The notes beneath the pieces were generated by a model, which had not been told where the DNA came from, ran no database searches, and saw only the letters and a program-made list of their open reading frames with translations. Positions 17,547 through 27,370 of a stretch of 60,988 nt of DNA are shown piece after piece (positions within the stretch are counted from its first letter, which is position 1; each line of letters opens with the position of its first letter). The DNA is from JBJHBP01 sp050485645. GTDB taxonomy: Bacteria; Pseudomonadota; Gammaproteobacteria; Steroidobacterales; Rariloculaceae. Made by a program: the position numbers and the translations under genes. The stretch spans positions 1-60,988 of the forward strand of contig JBJHBT010000023.1 in the NCBI GenBank assembly GCA_050485645.1, in the 5' to 3' direction.

Positions 17547-18688
17547 GGGGAAGTACGGTGTATTCGATCTGCCGTGGATGGATCAGCGCAGGGGCGAAGG
17601 GGCCGCGTTCGACAGGGCGCGCGATCGGCCTGCCGGCGGCGCTGCTGGCCCTGGGCGCTGTCAGTGCATGCACGCCGCCCACCGAGGAGCGCGAGGTCGA
17701 GTTCCGCGTGCCGGTGTCGGTGGAGGAAGTCGCCGTGGCCACGCTGGAAGACCGCATCGTCACCACCGGCACGCTGCGGGCCTCGGAGGTCGTGACGCTG
17801 AGCGCGCTGGACGCCGGCGTGCTCGAAATCAACAGCGCCGCGCCCGGCCGCCGCTACGCCGAAGGCGACTTCGTTGCCGCCGGCGAGGAAATCGCGCGCA
17901 TCGTCGGGGAGGACGTGCGCATTGCGACGCGCATGGCCGCCGCGCGCCGCAGCTACGAGGCCGCCGACACCGATCTGCGCGCCAACCGCGATCTGTTCGA
18001 ACGCGGCCTGATCAACCAGACCACACTGGACAACGCCGAGAAAACCTACGAGGAAGCCAAGCTCGACTACGAACGGTCACGGCGCACCGAGGATCGCAAT
18101 CGTCTCGTCACGCCCATCGGCGGTGTCGTCCTGAAACTGGCGCGCAACGACGAGGGGCATCCGCTGGCCAATGGTCAGCTGGTGAATCCCGGTCAACTGA
18201 TTGCGCAGGTGGCGCCGCTGCATCCGCTGATCGCCGACGTGGATCTGGTCGGCCGTGATGTGGCCGCGGTCAGTGTCGGGCTGGAAGCGCGCGCGCGCTA
18301 CCACGCCTGGCCTGGACAGGATTTCAGCGGGCGTGTACTGCGAATGGCGCCCGTTGTCGATCAGCGCACGCGCGCACTGCGCGCGGAAGTGGAGATCGAC
18401 AATCACGATCGGCAACTGCGGCCCGGCATGTTCGTCGAGGTGCTGCTGATCGGCGAGCGCCGTGAAGACGTGCCGGTGGTGCCGCGCCGCGCAGTGACCG
18501 ACCGCGGCGGCCGGCGCGTGGTGTTCGTGCTGCGCGGCCAGCACGTGACCCAACAGCCGGTGGAACTGGGGCTGGGCGATGACGAAATCGTCGAGGTGCG
18601 TGCGGGCGTGATGCCCGGCGATCGCGTCGTGGTGCGCGGGTTGGAGACCCTGACCGACCAGATGCTGGTGCGGGTCACGGGGCGGTAG
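17543..18688 (+). CDS. RND periplasmic adaptor (membrane-fusion lipoprotein)
   Basis: The 381-residue adaptor has a lipobox-like end to its signal (GAVSACTPP), so it is probably a lipoprotein tethered in the inner membrane. It shows the membrane-fusion protein order: a barrel/lipoyl half (EDRIVTTGTLRASEVVTLSA), an alpha-helical hairpin (RSYEAADTDLRANRDLFERG), a second lipoyl half (LVTPIGGVVLKLARNDEGHP), then beta-barrel and membrane-proximal domains. Such adaptors connect RND or ABC pumps to an outer-membrane channel, but no TolC-like gene is in the window. It overlaps the upstream gene by 4 bases and precedes the first RND gene by 4 bases. Confidence 0.92.
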   Translation: MRGSTVYSICRGWISAGAKGPRSTGRAIGLPAALLALGAVSACTPPTEEREVEFRVPVSVEEVAVATLEDRIVTTGTLRASEVVTLSALDAGVLEINSAAPGRRYAEGDFVAAGEEIARIVGEDVRIATRMAAARRSYEAADTDLRANRDLFERGLINQTTLDNAEKTYEEAKLDYERSRRTEDRNRLVTPIGGVVLKLARNDEGHPLANGQLVNPGQLIAQVAPLHPLIADVDLVGRDVAAVSVGLEARARYHAWPGQDFSGRVLRMAPVVDQRTRALRAEVEIDNHDRQLRPGMFVEVLLIGERREDVPVVPRRAVTDRGGRRVVFVLRGQHVTQQPVELGLGDDEIVEVRAGVMPGDRVVVRGLETLTDQMLVRVTGR

Positions 18689-18692
18689 CGGA

Positions 18693-21600
18693 ATGTCTGA
18701 ATCGCTGGCGCGCGTCGCGGCCCGCCGGCCGGTGGCCGTCACGGTGTTCGCGGCGGCCATCGTCGTGCTGGGACTCATCGCCTGGCGCGGTCTGCCGCTG
18801 GATCTGCTGCCCGATATCCAGAGCCCCACGATCCTTGTGTCCGTCAGCGCCGGCGAACGCCCGGCCATCGAGATGGAACGCCGCTACGGCGAACGCATCG
18901 AGCAGCTGCTGTTCACCGTGCGCGGCCTGCGTTCCGTGAATCAGGTGGCGCGCTCGGGTGAACTGATCACCCGCATCACCTTCAACTGGGATACCGACAT
19001 CGATATTGCGCTGGTCGATGTGAATCGCGCCGTGGCAGCGATTTCCGCCGACCCGGACGTCGACGAGGTGCGCGTGCGCCGCTTCGATCCACGCCAGCTG
19101 CCGGTGCTCGCCGTGGGACTGATCGCCGTCGACGACAGCATCGGACTGGCGGAACTGCGCCGCATTGCCCGCCGCCAGATCGGGCCGGCCCTGGAGCAGC
19201 TGCGCGGCGTGGCCGAAGTACGCGTCACCGGCGGTCGCGAGCAGCAGATCCAGGTGCTGCTCGACCGGCCGCGGCTGGAAGCCTATGGCCTGACGATCAA
19301 CGAGGTGCGCAACCGCATCAACGCCACCAACGTCGACATCAACGCCGGCACCATCACGGAAGACGACCGCGTGCTGATGGTGCGCGGCGTGGCGCGCTTC
19401 ACCGGTCCCGATGATGTCGCCGCCACGGTGGTGCGTTACGAGGAGACCGATGCGTCGGGCGTGGTACCGATCCGTGTTGCCGACCTCGGCGAGGTCGTGC
19501 TGGCCGACGCCGACATCACGCATGTGGTGCGCGTGGATGGCATCGAAGGCGTGGGTCTGTCCATCTACAAGGAAGCCGGCGCGAACACCGTCGCCGTGTC
19601 GCGCGTGGTGCGCACTGCTTTCGAACGCCTGGCGGCTGATCTGCCCGGCCTTGATGTGCGCGTGGTGGCCGACGAGGCGGCGCTGATCGAGGACGCGATC
19701 GCCGACGTGCAGACCGCGGCACTGATCGGCATCGTGCTCGCGGTCGGTGTGCTGCTGCTGTTTCTGCGCAGTCCGGCGCCGATCGTGATCGTCGCAACCG
19801 CGATTCCGGTATCGCTGCTGGCCACCGTGTTCGCGATGAGCTTCGCCGGCCACAGCCTGAACCTGATGACGCTGGGCGGGCTGGCGCTGGGTGCCGGCAT
19901 GCTGGTGGACAACGCCATCGTCGTGATGGAAAGCATTTTCCGTCGCCGTGCCGCCGGTGATTCGCCAGTGGAGGCTGCCGCGAGGGGCACCGGCCTGGTC
20001 ACCGGCGCGATCGTGGCGAGCACACTTACCACCTGCGTGGTGTTTCTGCCGGTGGTGCTGATCGAAGGCATGGCCGCACGGCTGGTGGCCGGCATCGCGT
20101 TCACCGTGGTGCTGTCGCTGCTGGCCTCGCTGCTGGTGGCGGTGTGGCTGATTCCGGCCCTGTCGGCCTGGCTGCTGCCGCGCGATCGCACGCGTGACGT
20201 GGACCCCGGCAATACGCGGGTGGAGCGCTTCGTGTACGCGCTTACCGCGAAGCCGTGGGCCGTGGTGTTCGTCGCCGCCGTGCTGTCGGCCGTGGCGATC
20301 GCGTCGCTGCTCAGGCTCGGCACGGAACTGCTGCCGCCGGCCGACCCGCGCCAGTTCAGTGTGCGGGTGGTGGGGCCGCCGGGACAGAAAGTCGAAGCCA
20401 CCGTCGAGGCGGTGGCGGTCATCGAGGCGCTGCTGGCCCAGGCTGCCGGTGAAGACCTGCGTGCGATGCTGTCTGAAGTCGGCCGCCTGCCGAACGACGA
20501 TCGTCTGATTCGCGAGCAGCGCTCGGAAGAAAACACCGCTGAACTGCGCATACTGCTGGCCGCCGGCGGGCCCAGCGCCGCCAGCGTGGTCCGCAGCGTG
20601 CTGCCGGCGGCCGAATCGCTGCATGGCATGGACATCTCCTGGGAGGTGGGCAGCACCGCGCTGGCCGCCGCGCTGGGCACCGCCGGGCCGCCGGTGGTCG
20701 TGGAGATTGCCGGAGACGCCATCGATGACCTGCGGCGCGGCACCGACCTCGTGCTCGAATCACTGCAGGCGCGCGGCGAGCTGTGGAACGTGCAGTCGTC
20801 GTTCGAGAATGCGCCGCCCGAGCTGCGCATCGCGCTCAAACGTTCGCTGGCCGATGGACTGGGCGTGGATCTGGAAACGCTGGGCGCTGTGCTGTCCACC
20901 GCGCTGAACGGACTGCAGGCCACGACCATGACCATGGGCGACGAGGAACGCGACGTGGTGCTGCGGCTGCCGGCTGTAGACCCGCAGGCGCTGCTGGCGC
21001 AGCCGTTTCAGACCAGCAGCGGCACGCGACTGACGGTGGGCGATGTGGCGGATCTTGTCGAGGTGGAGGGTGCGCGGGAAATCTTTCGTCGCGATCAGCG
21101 CCGCGTGGCGCAGGTGACCGCGCGCATCGCACCCGGCGTAACGGCACCTGAAGCGCGCGCGGCGACGCTTGCCGCCATCGCGGCCACGGACCTGCCACCC
21201 GGGCTGCGCGCCGGTCTTGCCGGTGAGGAACTGGAGCGACAGCGCACCACCGCGGAGCTGCAGTGGGCGGGCATGCTGGCCCTGCTGCTGGTGTTCATGG
21301 TGCTGGCCGGCAGCTTCGAATCGCTGCTGCAGCCGATCACGATACTGAGCGCCATTCCGCTGGCGCTGATCGGTGTGGCGGCGGTGCTGGTGCCCACCGG
21401 CATGCCCATCGGCGTCATGGCCATGCTCGGTTTCATCGTGTTGTCTGGCATCGCGGTGAACGATGCGATTCTGCTCGCCCAGGCGGCGCGGCGCATGATC
21501 GGCGAAGGCATGGAGCGGCGCCGTGCGCTGGCCCGTGCCGCCGCGCTGCGCCTGCGGCCCATCATCATGACAACGGCCACCACGGTGCTGGCACTGGTCC

Positions 21601-21809
21601 CGCTGGCCATCGGCGCCGGTGAAGCGGCTGCGCTGCGCAGTCCGCTGGCGCTGACGGTGATCGGCGGCCTGATCGCCTCGACGCTTGCCTCGCTGTTCGT
21701 GATTCCGTGCCTGTATCTGGTGCTGGATCGCTCCGCGCGCGATCCGACGGCGAGTGGCGCTTCGGGCGCTACCGGCGCTCGGGCCGCGCCGGCTGCACCG
21801 GCCGCATAG
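18693..21809 (+). CDS. RND efflux pump permease
   Basis: This 1038-residue inner-membrane protein has the standard RND plan: TM1 near residues 12-32, a large periplasmic loop, TM2-6, a second loop, and TM8-12. The TM4 motif MLVDNAIVVMES carries the proton-relay Asp at D406 followed by Asn, as in the VDN branch (SwrC-like) rather than the double-Asp branch of AcrB. Substrate specificity cannot be read from the sequence. It lies between the adaptor and a second, fused RND gene, so the two RND subunits may form a mixed trimer like MdtB/MdtC. The last 25 residues are Ala/Gly/Pro-rich. Confidence 0.95.
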   Translation: MSESLARVAARRPVAVTVFAAAIVVLGLIAWRGLPLDLLPDIQSPTILVSVSAGERPAIEMERRYGERIEQLLFTVRGLRSVNQVARSGELITRITFNWDTDIDIALVDVNRAVAAISADPDVDEVRVRRFDPRQLPVLAVGLIAVDDSIGLAELRRIARRQIGPALEQLRGVAEVRVTGGREQQIQVLLDRPRLEAYGLTINEVRNRINATNVDINAGTITEDDRVLMVRGVARFTGPDDVAATVVRYEETDASGVVPIRVADLGEVVLADADITHVVRVDGIEGVGLSIYKEAGANTVAVSRVVRTAFERLAADLPGLDVRVVADEAALIEDAIADVQTAALIGIVLAVGVLLLFLRSPAPIVIVATAIPVSLLATVFAMSFAGHSLNLMTLGGLALGAGMLVDNAIVVMESIFRRRAAGDSPVEAAARGTGLVTGAIVASTLTTCVVFLPVVLIEGMAARLVAGIAFTVVLSLLASLLVAVWLIPALSAWLLPRDRTRDVDPGNTRVERFVYALTAKPWAVVFVAAVLSAVAIASLLRLGTELLPPADPRQFSVRVVGPPGQKVEATVEAVAVIEALLAQAAGEDLRAMLSEVGRLPNDDRLIREQRSEENTAELRILLAAGGPSAASVVRSVLPAAESLHGMDISWEVGSTALAAALGTAGPPVVVEIAGDAIDDLRRGTDLVLESLQARGELWNVQSSFENAPPELRIALKRSLADGLGVDLETLGAVLSTALNGLQATTMTMGDEERDVVLRLPAVDPQALLAQPFQTSSGTRLTVGDVADLVEVEGAREIFRRDQRRVAQVTARIAPGVTAPEARAATLAAIAATDLPPGLRAGLAGEELERQRTTAELQWAGMLALLLVFMVLAGSFESLLQPITILSAIPLALIGVAAVLVPTGMPIGVMAMLGFIVLSGIAVNDAILLAQAARRMIGEGMERRRALARAAALRLRPIIMTTATTVLALVPLAIGAGEAAALRSPLALTVIGGLIASTLASLFVIPCLYLVLDRSARDPTASGASGATGARAAPAAPAA

Positions 21810-21818
21810 GGCCACACG

Positions 21819-24800
21819 ATGCTGTCCGGATTCGTCGCGCTGCCCGTCCGTCGGCCCACCGCGACCTCCATGGTGTTTCTGGCGCTGGTGCTGCTGGGCC
21901 TGTTCGCGTGGAACAGGATGCCCATCGAACTGCTGCCGGCACTGAGCGGCGAGCAGCTGTTCGTGACGTTCGCCCGCCCCGGATCGGAACCGGAAGTGGT
22001 GGAACGCGAAATTCTGATGCCGCTGCAGGCACGTGCCGGCGAACTCTCCGGGCTGAAGGAGACCTGGGGAGAGATCACCGGCTCCAGTGGGCGGCTGTCG
22101 CTGGAGTTCGAACGCGGCAGCAACACCCGCGTGCGCGAGCTGGAGTTGCGCGGCATCGCCGCCGAGCTGAACCGCACGCAGCCGCAGGGCACGTCGATCA
22201 ACGTCACGTCGCAGGATCTCACCGCGTTCAGCCGTTTCGCGATGATCATTCATGTGCTCGGCGGCGAGGATCAGAACGCACTGCGCGACCTGGTGGAATC
22301 GCGTATTCAGGCGCGCGTCGCGGCCGTGCCTGGTGTGAGCCAGGTGATGGCCACCGGCGGCGCGCCGCGCGAGGTCACGGTGTGGGTCGATCCGGATCGC
22401 GCCGCGGCAGCCGGCGTGCGGCCGGAGCAGATCCAGAGCGTGCTGGCGCAGTCGGTGCAGCGGCTGCGTTATCTGGGCGGCAGCGAACGGGACGGACTGC
22501 GCTGGCAGGTGATGCTGGATGGCCGTCCGCGGGGTGAGATCTCGCTCGGTGAGCTGCGCGTGGATCCGTCGCGGCCGGTGCTGCTGCGTCACGTCGCGGA
22601 TATCGAAATGACCACGGCGCGTGCCGAGAGCGCGTTCCGCATCAACGGCGCGGACGCTACCGGACTGATCGTCTTCCAGGAAGAGGGCGCGAACCTTGTG
22701 CGTCTGGGTCGTGCGCTGCGCGCGCGCCTGGATGTGCTGCGTGATGAGTTCGCGCCCTACGGCGTGGACTTTCGCATCGGCTTCGATGCCGCGGAGACCG
22801 TCGAGACACAGCTGGAGCGGCTGCGCACGCTTGCGGTCTGGGGCTTTCTGATCGCGTTGATCGTGCTGTATCTGTTCCTGCGCGAATTGCGTGCGGTGGC
22901 GGTGGTCGCGGTGGCCGTGCCCGTGAGTCTGCTGATCGCCGGCGCGATTCTTTATCTGGGCGGTTACACCCTGAACCTGATCACACTGCTCGGCCTTGCC
23001 GTGGGCGTAGGCATGCTGGTGGACAACAGCGTCGTGGTGTTCGAGTCCGTGCAGCGCTTCCTGGAGCGTGGCCTGGATGCGGCCGAGGCGGCGGTGGCCG
23101 GCATTCGCCGCACGGTGCGCGCCATCATCACCGCCAGCGCAACGAACGCCGTGGTGTTCCTGCCGGCGCTGTTCATCGTCGAGGACAGCTTCATTCGCGG
23201 CGCGCTGGAGCTGGTGGCGGTGGCGATTCTGGTACCGCTGTTCGCGTCGCTGGTGGTCGCCATCGGACTGGTGCCGCTGCTCGCCGAACGCCTTGCCGCG
23301 CCGGCCGCCAAAGCGCGTCTGGCCCGACAGGCCGCTTGGCGGCAGGGCCATCCTGGCCTGGCGCCGCCGCAACGCGCCCGCGCGGTGCTCGCCGCGCTGC
23401 TGAAGTCCGCGCTGCGCCGGCCCACGCCCTGGCTGGTCACGGTCACGGTGGCCGTGGTGTTGACTGTGGTGATCGCGCTGCCGTGGGTGATGGTGAACAC
23501 GCTGGCGCAGCAGGCCGAGCAGGCCGATCAGGTGATGCTGCAGGTGGAACTGGACGGCAGTTCGTCGCTGGAGGCGGCACTGGATGTGTTCGAGCGCATC
23601 GAGCAGGCTGTGCTGCAGCTGCGCGGCATCGACCTGGTCGAAAGCTCGTTCCAGGAAGCCGGCGGATCGCTCACCGTGCACTTCGATCGCGACAGTCGCG
23701 ATCCGGAAGCCGCCACACCCACGCGCGTGCGTGACGAGGCGCGGGCCGCGATCGCGGGTCTGGATCGTGTGAACATGAGCACCGCGGGGTTCGATGGCGG
23801 TGGTGGCGATGGCGGCGGGGGTGGTGGTTCCGGAGGCGGCGGCATGGCGCTGCTGGGCGATACCGGTTCGCAGGTGCTGATTTCGGGCCCGGACATGGTG
23901 CAGATCAATCTGATTGCACGCGAGATCCAGTCGCGCCTGCAATCCATGCCGGAAGTGGACGAAGTGCGCGTCACCGGTTCCAGTGGCCGCGACGAGATGC
24001 GCATTCAACCGTTGGCCGCGGCGCTGACTGCGTATCGGCTCACGCCCGACGAGGTGCTGGGCGCACTCAACGTGATGCGGCGCGAGGGCGTGCAGCTGCA
24101 GGTGGGGTTCACGCTGGCCGACGGCCGTGAGATTCCGCTCACGGTACGCCGCGAGGAGGCTCCGCAGCAGCGCGCGCTGCAATCCATCCAGGATCTGCGA
24201 CTGGCCACCGAAGCCGGCGCGCTGCCGCTGGGCGCCGTCACCACCGGCAGTCGCGTGGCGGCGCCGCCGGCGATCTCGCACCACAACGGCCGCCGGGAAC
24301 TGTCCGTGACCTACACACTGAGCAGCGCCGCGCCGGAAACCGGTCCGGAGCGCCTGCGCCTGGAAGAGGCGATCCAGGAGGCGGTGCGCAGCGCATATCG
24401 GCCGCCGGGTTACACGGTGGAAGCCACCGGCGCCGCGGAAAGTACGGACTGGTTCCGGCTGCTGCTGGTGCCCGTGCTGCTGTTGCTGTTCGCGGTGCTG
24501 GCCATTGCGTTCGAGTCGTTCACATTGCCCGTGCTGGTGCTGCTGGCGGTACCACTGACGATACTCGGCGCCACCTGGGCGCTGGTGCTCGCCGGTGTGG
24601 GCGCCGGCGTGTATGCACTGGTGGGTGTGATCGCACTGCTCGGGCTCACCGTGAACCCCGCGATTCTGCTCGTGGACAGGATGCAGCAGCGTGTTCGCGC
24701 CAGCGCCTGCAGCGGTGGCGCCGCTGCGATCGCCGCCGTGCGCGAACGTACCCGGCCGGTGCTGATGACCAGCTGCACGACCATTGCGGGTCTGTGGCCG

Positions 24801-26564
24801 CTGGCGCTGTCCACCGGCGACGAACTGGAAATCTGGCCGCCGTTCGCCACCGTGGTGATGGGCGGGTTGGCCACGTCGACACTGCTGACGCTGCTCGTCA
24901 TCCCGGTGGGCTTTGTGCTGCTGTCGCGGCTGGATCGCGTCTTTGGGCGCCTGGGGCCATGGATCGTGATGGCGTGGCTGGCGGCCACGGCGGCGATCGT
25001 CATGCCGCTGGTGATGAGCGATGTGCTGGTGTCGCTCACCTGGCAGATCATCACCACCGCACTGGTGGCCGGTGCGCTGCTGTGGCTGGTGGTTGCGATG
25101 CTGCATCGCGAGCCGGCGCTTGCCTTCAGCGCCGATGCGACACCGATCGGCGCCCGTTATCTGCAGAAGGTGTACGGCCGCCCCGGAGAGATCGCCAGGG
25201 CCTGGCAGCTCGGCGGCGGCACGGACAGCGCGGTTTCGGGCACGCGCCGCGACGCCGCCGAGCGTGCGCTGACGTTCGCCGTGCTGCTGGCCGGCAGCGG
25301 TTATCTGGCGCTGAGTCTGGACGGGCTGGTGTGGCGGGTGCTGTTCACGTTCCTGTCCGCCGCCTTCGCGGCGCGCGGACTGATGGCGCTGATGCAGGCG
25401 CTCGCCACTGGCGCTCCGCAGGCGCATCGTGCGCACGTCGGCGCGCTGATTCGGTATGTCAGTCCGTATCTGATGCTGGCAGTGCTGTGTACTGTGGCCA
25501 CCGTGCTGCCGATGCGGGCCGGGGCGGAGCCGCAGATTCCGGCGGTCGCGTTCGTGCTGCTCGTGCTCATCACCGCGTTCGCCCAGATCGCGCGCCGCAG
25601 CGCGCGCCGCGGCGTGAAGGTTGCGACCCGGCCGGCCGACGACATCGCACCGTCACGGCTGCACGAGGCCTGGCATCGATTCTGCCGAACGACGTTCGGC
25701 TTCGATCTGCCGCGCCCGCAGGTGCATGCCCTGGCCGCCACGACTTTTTCCGCGCAGCGCGGCATGGTCGGCATCCTCGGTCCCAATGGCGCCGGCAAGA
25801 CCACGCTGCTGCGCGTACTGGCCGGCGTGCTCGAGCCGTCGGCTGGCTCCGTGCACTACAGCGGTCACACGCTGCGCCGCGCGCGGAAGTTCGTCAGCCG
25901 CTGGGTGGGCTATCTGCCGCAGGAGTTCGGGCTGCCGAATCACCTCACCGCCCAGCAGTACCTGGACTACTTTGCGCTGCTGTACGACGTCGGCGATCTT
26001 CATGCACGGCGCGAGCGCGTTGACCGACTGCTGAAGGACGTTGGGCTGGCCGACAAGCGCCACGAACGCATCGGTGGTTTCTCAGGCGGCATGCGCCAGC
26101 GTGTTGCCGTGGCGCGCACGCTGCTGCGCGAGCCGCCGATCATCATCGTCGACGAGCCCACCGTGGGGCTGGATCCGCGCGAACGGATCCGATTCCGCAA
26201 TCTGCTCGCGAAGCTGGCCGAAGGCCGTGTCGTACTGTTTTCGACCCATGTGGTGGAGGACGTGGCCGTGGCCTGCCGGCGCGTGATCGTCATGAGTCGG
26301 GGGCGCATCGTGTTCGATGGCGAACCCGAGGCACTGGCCGGAGAAGCTCGGGGCCGCACCTGGGAACTGCGGCTTGCCGCAGACGAAGCAGAGCACCTGC
26401 CGCCGGATTGTCGGGTGGTGGATCGCGTGCCCGACGCCGCCGGCGGTACGCGGCTGCGCATCCTCAACGACACGCAGCCGCATCCGAACGCACAGCCGGC
26501 GGCGCCGGGCATCGAGGACGGCTACCTTCAGCTGGTCACACGAGGAGGCGCCCGTGCCGCGTAG
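21819..26564 (+). CDS. RND permease with additional helices fused to a complete ABC ATPase domain
   Basis: The single open frame encodes 1581 residues. Residues 1 to about 1040 are an RND permease: N-terminal TM1, TM4 motif MLVDNSVVVFES with D402, and a Gly-rich loop at about 659-674 in the second periplasmic domain. Residues 1045-1260 add about five more hydrophobic segments. From about 1300 to 1500 there is a full ABC ATPase: Walker A GPNGAGKTT (K1327), Q-loop YLPQEFGLPN, signature FSGGMRQ (1421), Walker B with D1445 and E1446, and H-loop H1477. All catalytic residues are present. RND pumps normally use only proton flow, so ATP coupling in the same chain is very unusual. No stop or frameshift separates the parts. 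Confidence 0.9.
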   Translation: MLSGFVALPVRRPTATSMVFLALVLLGLFAWNRMPIELLPALSGEQLFVTFARPGSEPEVVEREILMPLQARAGELSGLKETWGEITGSSGRLSLEFERGSNTRVRELELRGIAAELNRTQPQGTSINVTSQDLTAFSRFAMIIHVLGGEDQNALRDLVESRIQARVAAVPGVSQVMATGGAPREVTVWVDPDRAAAAGVRPEQIQSVLAQSVQRLRYLGGSERDGLRWQVMLDGRPRGEISLGELRVDPSRPVLLRHVADIEMTTARAESAFRINGADATGLIVFQEEGANLVRLGRALRARLDVLRDEFAPYGVDFRIGFDAAETVETQLERLRTLAVWGFLIALIVLYLFLRELRAVAVVAVAVPVSLLIAGAILYLGGYTLNLITLLGLAVGVGMLVDNSVVVFESVQRFLERGLDAAEAAVAGIRRTVRAIITASATNAVVFLPALFIVEDSFIRGALELVAVAILVPLFASLVVAIGLVPLLAERLAAPAAKARLARQAAWRQGHPGLAPPQRARAVLAALLKSALRRPTPWLVTVTVAVVLTVVIALPWVMVNTLAQQAEQADQVMLQVELDGSSSLEAALDVFERIEQAVLQLRGIDLVESSFQEAGGSLTVHFDRDSRDPEAATPTRVRDEARAAIAGLDRVNMSTAGFDGGGGDGGGGGGSGGGGMALLGDTGSQVLISGPDMVQINLIAREIQSRLQSMPEVDEVRVTGSSGRDEMRIQPLAAALTAYRLTPDEVLGALNVMRREGVQLQVGFTLADGREIPLTVRREEAPQQRALQSIQDLRLATEAGALPLGAVTTGSRVAAPPAISHHNGRRELSVTYTLSSAAPETGPERLRLEEAIQEAVRSAYRPPGYTVEATGAAESTDWFRLLLVPVLLLLFAVLAIAFESFTLPVLVLLAVPLTILGATWALVLAGVGAGVYALVGVIALLGLTVNPAILLVDRMQQRVRASACSGGAAAIAAVRERTRPVLMTSCTTIAGLWPLALSTGDELEIWPPFATVVMGGLATSTLLTLLVIPVGFVLLSRLDRVFGRLGPWIVMAWLAATAAIVMPLVMSDVLVSLTWQIITTALVAGALLWLVVAMLHREPALAFSADATPIGARYLQKVYGRPGEIARAWQLGGGTDSAVSGTRRDAAERALTFAVLLAGSGYLALSLDGLVWRVLFTFLSAAFAARGLMALMQALATGAPQAHRAHVGALIRYVSPYLMLAVLCTVATVLPMRAGAEPQIPAVAFVLLVLITAFAQIARRSARRGVKVATRPADDIAPSRLHEAWHRFCRTTFGFDLPRPQVHALAATTFSAQRGMVGILGPNGAGKTTLLRVLAGVLEPSAGSVHYSGHTLRRARKFVSRWVGYLPQEFGLPNHLTAQQYLDYFALLYDVGDLHARRERVDRLLKDVGLADKRHERIGGFSGGMRQRVAVARTLLREPPIIIVDEPTVGLDPRERIRFRNLLAKLAEGRVVLFSTHVVEDVAVACRRVIVMSRGRIVFDGEPEALAGEARGRTWELRLAADEAEHLPPDCRVVDRVPDAAGGTRLRILNDTQPHPNAQPAAPGIEDGYLQLVTRGGARAA

Positions 26565-27279
26565 CGTTTTTCATCGCATGACCGACGTCGCCAGGCTGAT
26601 GGGGCTGTCGCTGCGTCTGCAACTGGGCAGGTATGCCTGGACCGTGCCGTTGCTGGTGCTGCTGTGGCCGGCGTGGCTGGCGCTGAGCCTGCTCGCCGGC
26701 TGGCGGCAGCAGGGATTTGCGCCGGCCGATGCACAGAACGGCGTGATCGGTTTCCCGCTGGTGGTGCTGGCCATCGGCCTGGGGGTGCGCGTGGTTGCCA
26801 GCGAAATCGAACAGCGCACGCTGGAAGTCGCCTACACGGTGCCCGGCGGTGCGCGCAGGATCTGGCTGTCGAAACTGGGCGCGATCACGCTGGTGCTGGC
26901 CGCCGCAGGTGCATTGCTGGCGGCAACGACTGCGGCGTTTTTCACCGCATATCCGCTCGCATCGCTCTACGGTGCACTGCAGGGCGCGTTGTTCTATCTG
27001 GTGCTGGCCGCCGGTCTGGGCGCACTGCTGCGCAGCGAGATCACGGCAGCCATGGTGACGGGCCTTGTGCTGGCCCTGAACGGATTCTTCACCGGCTTCG
27101 GCGCCAACCAGGGACGCTGGTCGCCACTGTTCAATCCGCTGGCCATCTCGGCCGACGACACGGCCGGCATCTTCGCGTGGACCCTGCAGAACCGCATCGG
27201 CTTCGCGCTGCTGATCATGGCGATGATCGCGCTGACCTGTGCACGGGCGGAACGGCGCGAGCGGCTGCTCGGCGATTGA
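26554..27279 (+). CDS. ABC-2 type permease
   Basis: The 241-residue protein has about six membrane helices (LLVLLWPAWLALSLLAG, VIGFPLVVLAIGLGV, ITLVLAAAGALLAATT and others) and the ABC-2 pattern ASEIEQRTLEVAYTVPGGAR between helices 2 and 3, where the ATPase is usually contacted. It has no ATPase of its own and should pair with the ABC domain at the end of the preceding protein or with the first gene's ATPase. The GTG start at 26554 is preceded by GAGGAGG at 26542-26548 and lies inside the end of the upstream gene, showing tight coupling. It is the last gene of the operon. Confidence 0.85.
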   Translation: MPRSVFHRMTDVARLMGLSLRLQLGRYAWTVPLLVLLWPAWLALSLLAGWRQQGFAPADAQNGVIGFPLVVLAIGLGVRVVASEIEQRTLEVAYTVPGGARRIWLSKLGAITLVLAAAGALLAATTAAFFTAYPLASLYGALQGALFYLVLAAGLGALLRSEITAAMVTGLVLALNGFFTGFGANQGRWSPLFNPLAISADDTAGIFAWTLQNRIGFALLIMAMIALTCARAERRERLLGD

Positions 27280-27370
27280 CGGGTACGAAACGCTGCGGTC
27301 AAATCGCGAAAGACTGACGAACAAGTATCAGTGCGACAGGTATGCAGACAGCTTCGCTGGTCTGTCAGGG

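Noticed and set aside
20760..25436. 1558-codon open frame on the minus strand opposite the two RND genes
   Set aside because: It is rich in His, Gln and Arg with no domain pattern, and lies antisense to two well-recognised RND genes; GC-rich third-position bias creates such shadow frames.
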